A stretch of DNA of 6,956 bases, taken from an uncultured Flavobacteriaceae bacterium. Its GTDB lineage: Bacteria > Bacteroidota > Bacteroidia > Flavobacteriales > Flavobacteriaceae. Every line of letters begins with the position of its first letter. Within the stretch, counting starts at the first letter, position 1. Shown in pieces: positions 5,656 to 6,956 of the stretch. The translations under genes and the position numbers were made by a program. The stretch covers positions 1 through 6,956 of the forward strand of contig CALZKX010000031.1 in NCBI GenBank assembly GCA_945788155.1, written 5' to 3'. The notes under the pieces are model-generated. The model did not search any database. It saw only the letters and a list, made by a program, of their open reading frames with translations, and was not told where the DNA came from.

Positions 5656-6603
5656 ATGAACATATCAGTAGTTATACCACTACTTAACGAGAAAGATTCT
5701 TTAAACGAATTACATGATTGGATTGCAAAAGTTATGCAATCCAATCATTTTTCGTATGAGATTATTTTTATTGACGATGGCAGTACTGATGGTTCGTGGG
5801 AAACTATAAAAACACTATCACAAAAAAACAATACTGTAAAAGGCATTAAGTTTTTAAAAAATTACGGAAAATCCCAAGCACTTCACGCTGGGTTTTTAGA
5901 AACACGTGGAGAGGTAATTATTACCATGGATGCCGATTTGCAAGACAATCCAGAAGAAATACCAGAGCTTTATAATATGATTGTTGAAGATGGTTACGAT
6001 TTGGTGTCTGGTTGGAAAAAGAAACGCTACGACTCGGTTATTGCAAAAAACATGCCTTCAAAACTATTTAATTGGGCAGCCAGAAAAACATCTGGTGTAA
6101 AACTACATGACTTTAATTGCGGTTTAAAAGCCTATAATAAAGAGGTTGTGAAAAATATAAATGTATATGGCGAAATGCATCGCTATATTCCTGTATTGGC
6201 AAAAAATGAAGGGTTTAATAATATTGGTGAAAAGGTGGTACAGCACCAAGCACGTAAATACGGAAAAACAAAATTTGGTATGGAACGATTTATTAATGGT
6301 TTTTTAGATTTAATAAGCATCTGGTTTTTATCCAAATTTGGGAAGCGACCAATGCACTTTTTTGGAGCTCTTGGAGCTTTAATGTTTTTTATTGGGTTAT
6401 GTTTTGCAGTCTATTTAGGTATTGATAAACTATTTATTAATCCCAGTGGAAGATTAATTACCCAAAGACCACAATTCTATATCTCTCTAGTAACTATGAT
6501 TATTGGTACGCAATTTTTTGTTGCTGGCTTTTTGGGTGAAATCATTTTACGCAACAAGGAAGATAAAGACCGCTATAAAATTGATAATAAAATGAATTTA
6601 TAA
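5656..6603 (+). CDS. Family 2 glycosyltransferase, GtrB/DPM1-like (polyprenyl-phosphate sugar transferase)
   Basis: 315-residue GT2 enzyme predicted to move a sugar from a nucleotide sugar to a polyprenyl phosphate at the cytoplasmic face of the inner membrane. The GT-A domain (1-225) starts MNISVVIPLLNEKDSL. It has the nucleotide-binding FIDDGSTDGSW (Asp40, Asp41), then KNYGKSQALHAGF (68-80) and the metal-binding MDADLQDNPEE (Asp92, Asp94). The HDFNCGLKAY block (151-160) and the basic RKYGKTKFGMERF motif (200-212) are characteristic of the DPM1/GtrB subgroup. Two C-terminal helices (about 233-256 and 274-298) anchor it, as in GtrB and ArnC-like enzymes. The donor sugar cannot be read. It follows DUF4199 by 43 bases and precedes a phospho-sugar mutase by 67 bases, which could supply a sugar-1-phosphate precursor. 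A short hairpin starts in its stop codon. Confidence 0.92.
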   Translation: MNISVVIPLLNEKDSLNELHDWIAKVMQSNHFSYEIIFIDDGSTDGSWETIKTLSQKNNTVKGIKFLKNYGKSQALHAGFLETRGEVIITMDADLQDNPEEIPELYNMIVEDGYDLVSGWKKKRYDSVIAKNMPSKLFNWAARKTSGVKLHDFNCGLKAYNKEVVKNINVYGEMHRYIPVLAKNEGFNNIGEKVVQHQARKYGKTKFGMERFINGFLDLISIWFLSKFGKRPMHFFGALGALMFFIGLCFAVYLGIDKLFINPSGRLITQRPQFYISLVTMIIGTQFFVAGFLGEIILRNKEDKDRYKIDNKMNL

Positions 6604-6628
6604 GTTGTTAACGTTACTGCAACAACTT
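6602..6628 (+). terminator. Weak hairpin after the glycosyltransferase
   Basis: AAGTTGTT (6602-6609) pairs exactly with AACAACTT (6621-6628) around an 11-base loop that includes the palindrome AACGTT. It begins in the TAA stop. The bases after it are TACCTAAG, with no T run, so it is at best an attenuating or 3'-stabilising hairpin. Confidence 0.4.
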
Positions 6629-6645
6629 TACCTAAGTTAATTCGC

Positions 6646-6653
6646 TATTTTTG
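6646..6653 (+). promoter_or_regulatory. Candidate -7 element TATTTTTG for the phospho-sugar mutase
   Basis: TATTTTTG fits TAnnTTTG and ends 17 bases before the ATG at 6671, so the leader would be very short or nearly absent. No TTG is found at the expected -33 distance; TTTA at 6627-6630 is too close. Confidence 0.4.
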
Positions 6654-6670
6654 TATATAAATTTTAATTA

Positions 6671-6956
6671 ATGATTCATATAGAACCTCAAATTCTAGAA
6701 AAAGTAAATGCGTGGTTAACGCCTACTTTCGATACAGATACACAACAAGAGATTAAAAAATTAATCGCTATAAACCCAAAAACATTAAAAGAGAGCTTTT
6801 ATAAAAATTTAGAGTTCGGTACTGGCGGAATGCGTGGTGTAATGGGAGTTGGAACCAACCGAATGAACAAATACACCATTGGCAAAAACACACAAGGCTT
6901 AAGTAATTATTTACAACAATCGTTTCCAAACGAGCAGCTAAAAGTAGCTATAGCTT
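6671..6956 (+). CDS. Phospho-sugar mutase (phosphoglucomutase/phosphomannomutase family), 5' part
   Basis: The first 95 codons of an alpha-D-phosphohexomutase that interconverts sugar-6- and sugar-1-phosphates. The translation begins MIHIEPQILEKVNAWLTP and continues through a helical segment to FGTGGMRGVMGVGTNRMN (about residues 50-67). This is the conserved N-terminal FGTGG.RG signature of the long bacterial phosphoglucomutase/phosphomannomutase subgroup (about 570 residues in full). The phosphoserine active-site loop lies further on, beyond the window edge. The WLTP and long N-terminal helix before FGTGGMRG argue against GlmM, whose signature is close to the N-terminus. It lies in the same direction as DUF4199 and the glycosyltransferase, with its own -7-like element. 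The exact sugar is unknown. Confidence 0.93.
   Translation, partial: MIHIEPQILEKVNAWLTPTFDTDTQQEIKKLIAINPKTLKESFYKNLEFGTGGMRGVMGVGTNRMNKYTIGKNTQGLSNYLQQSFPNEQLKVAIA

Noticed and set aside
1..6956. Mobile element, CRISPR array, prophage or defence island
   Set aside because: No transposase, integrase, spaced repeat array, tRNA or attachment duplication was found, and all genes are intact core-type genes apart from the two cut by the window edges.

Overview
The window looks like chromosomal DNA from a member of the Flavobacteriaceae (Bacteroidota), probably a marine or psychrotolerant genus. The DNA is AT-rich. Start codons lack strong Shine-Dalgarno sequences and are preceded by A-rich leaders. 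Several intergenic gaps carry the Bacteroidota -7 promoter element TAnnTTTG. The proteins (zinc-independent type B L31, a GlmU-like protein with a Bacteroidota-type N-terminus, DUF4199, MtaB) also fit that group. The genus is inference; no rRNA or other marker is present.

Layout. (1) 1-1448, minus strand: an alpha/beta hydrolase followed by a lytic transglycosylase whose 3' end lies outside the window. (2) 1449-1554: a divergent promoter region with two opposed -7 elements and a 9-bp tandem duplication. (3) 1555-1851, plus strand: a 98-residue protein of the small YjdJ/CG-type GNAT family. It converges on mtaB, and a short hairpin between them can serve as terminator on both strands. (4) 1883-4929, minus strand, in transcription order: rpmE2 (ribosomal protein L31 type B), a GlmU-like sugar nucleotidyltransferase with a left-handed beta-helix, and mtaB (tRNA ms2t6A37 methylthiotransferase). 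Each appears to have its own promoter, and a strong intrinsic terminator separates rpmE2 from glmU. (5) 4930-5084: an AT-rich divergent intergenic region. (6) 5085-6956, plus strand: a four-helix DUF4199 membrane protein, a GtrB/DPM1-like family 2 glycosyltransferase with two C-terminal membrane helices, and the first 95 codons of a phospho-sugar mutase.

Functionally the window mixes translation genes (L31, tRNA thiomethylation) with envelope and sugar metabolism (UDP-GlcNAc-type nucleotide sugar synthesis, hexose-phosphate mutase, polyprenyl-phosphate sugar transfer, peptidoglycan cleavage). It reads as ordinary core genome. I see no mobile element, CRISPR array, tRNA, rRNA, toxin-antitoxin module, phage gene or defence system, and no convincing new system. 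The points most worth a second look are regulatory: an identical TAAATTTGCA decamer at three candidate promoters, several inverted repeats and short tandem repeats. Two proteins also diverge at expected functional motifs: the GNAT-like protein and the N-terminus of the GlmU-like protein.
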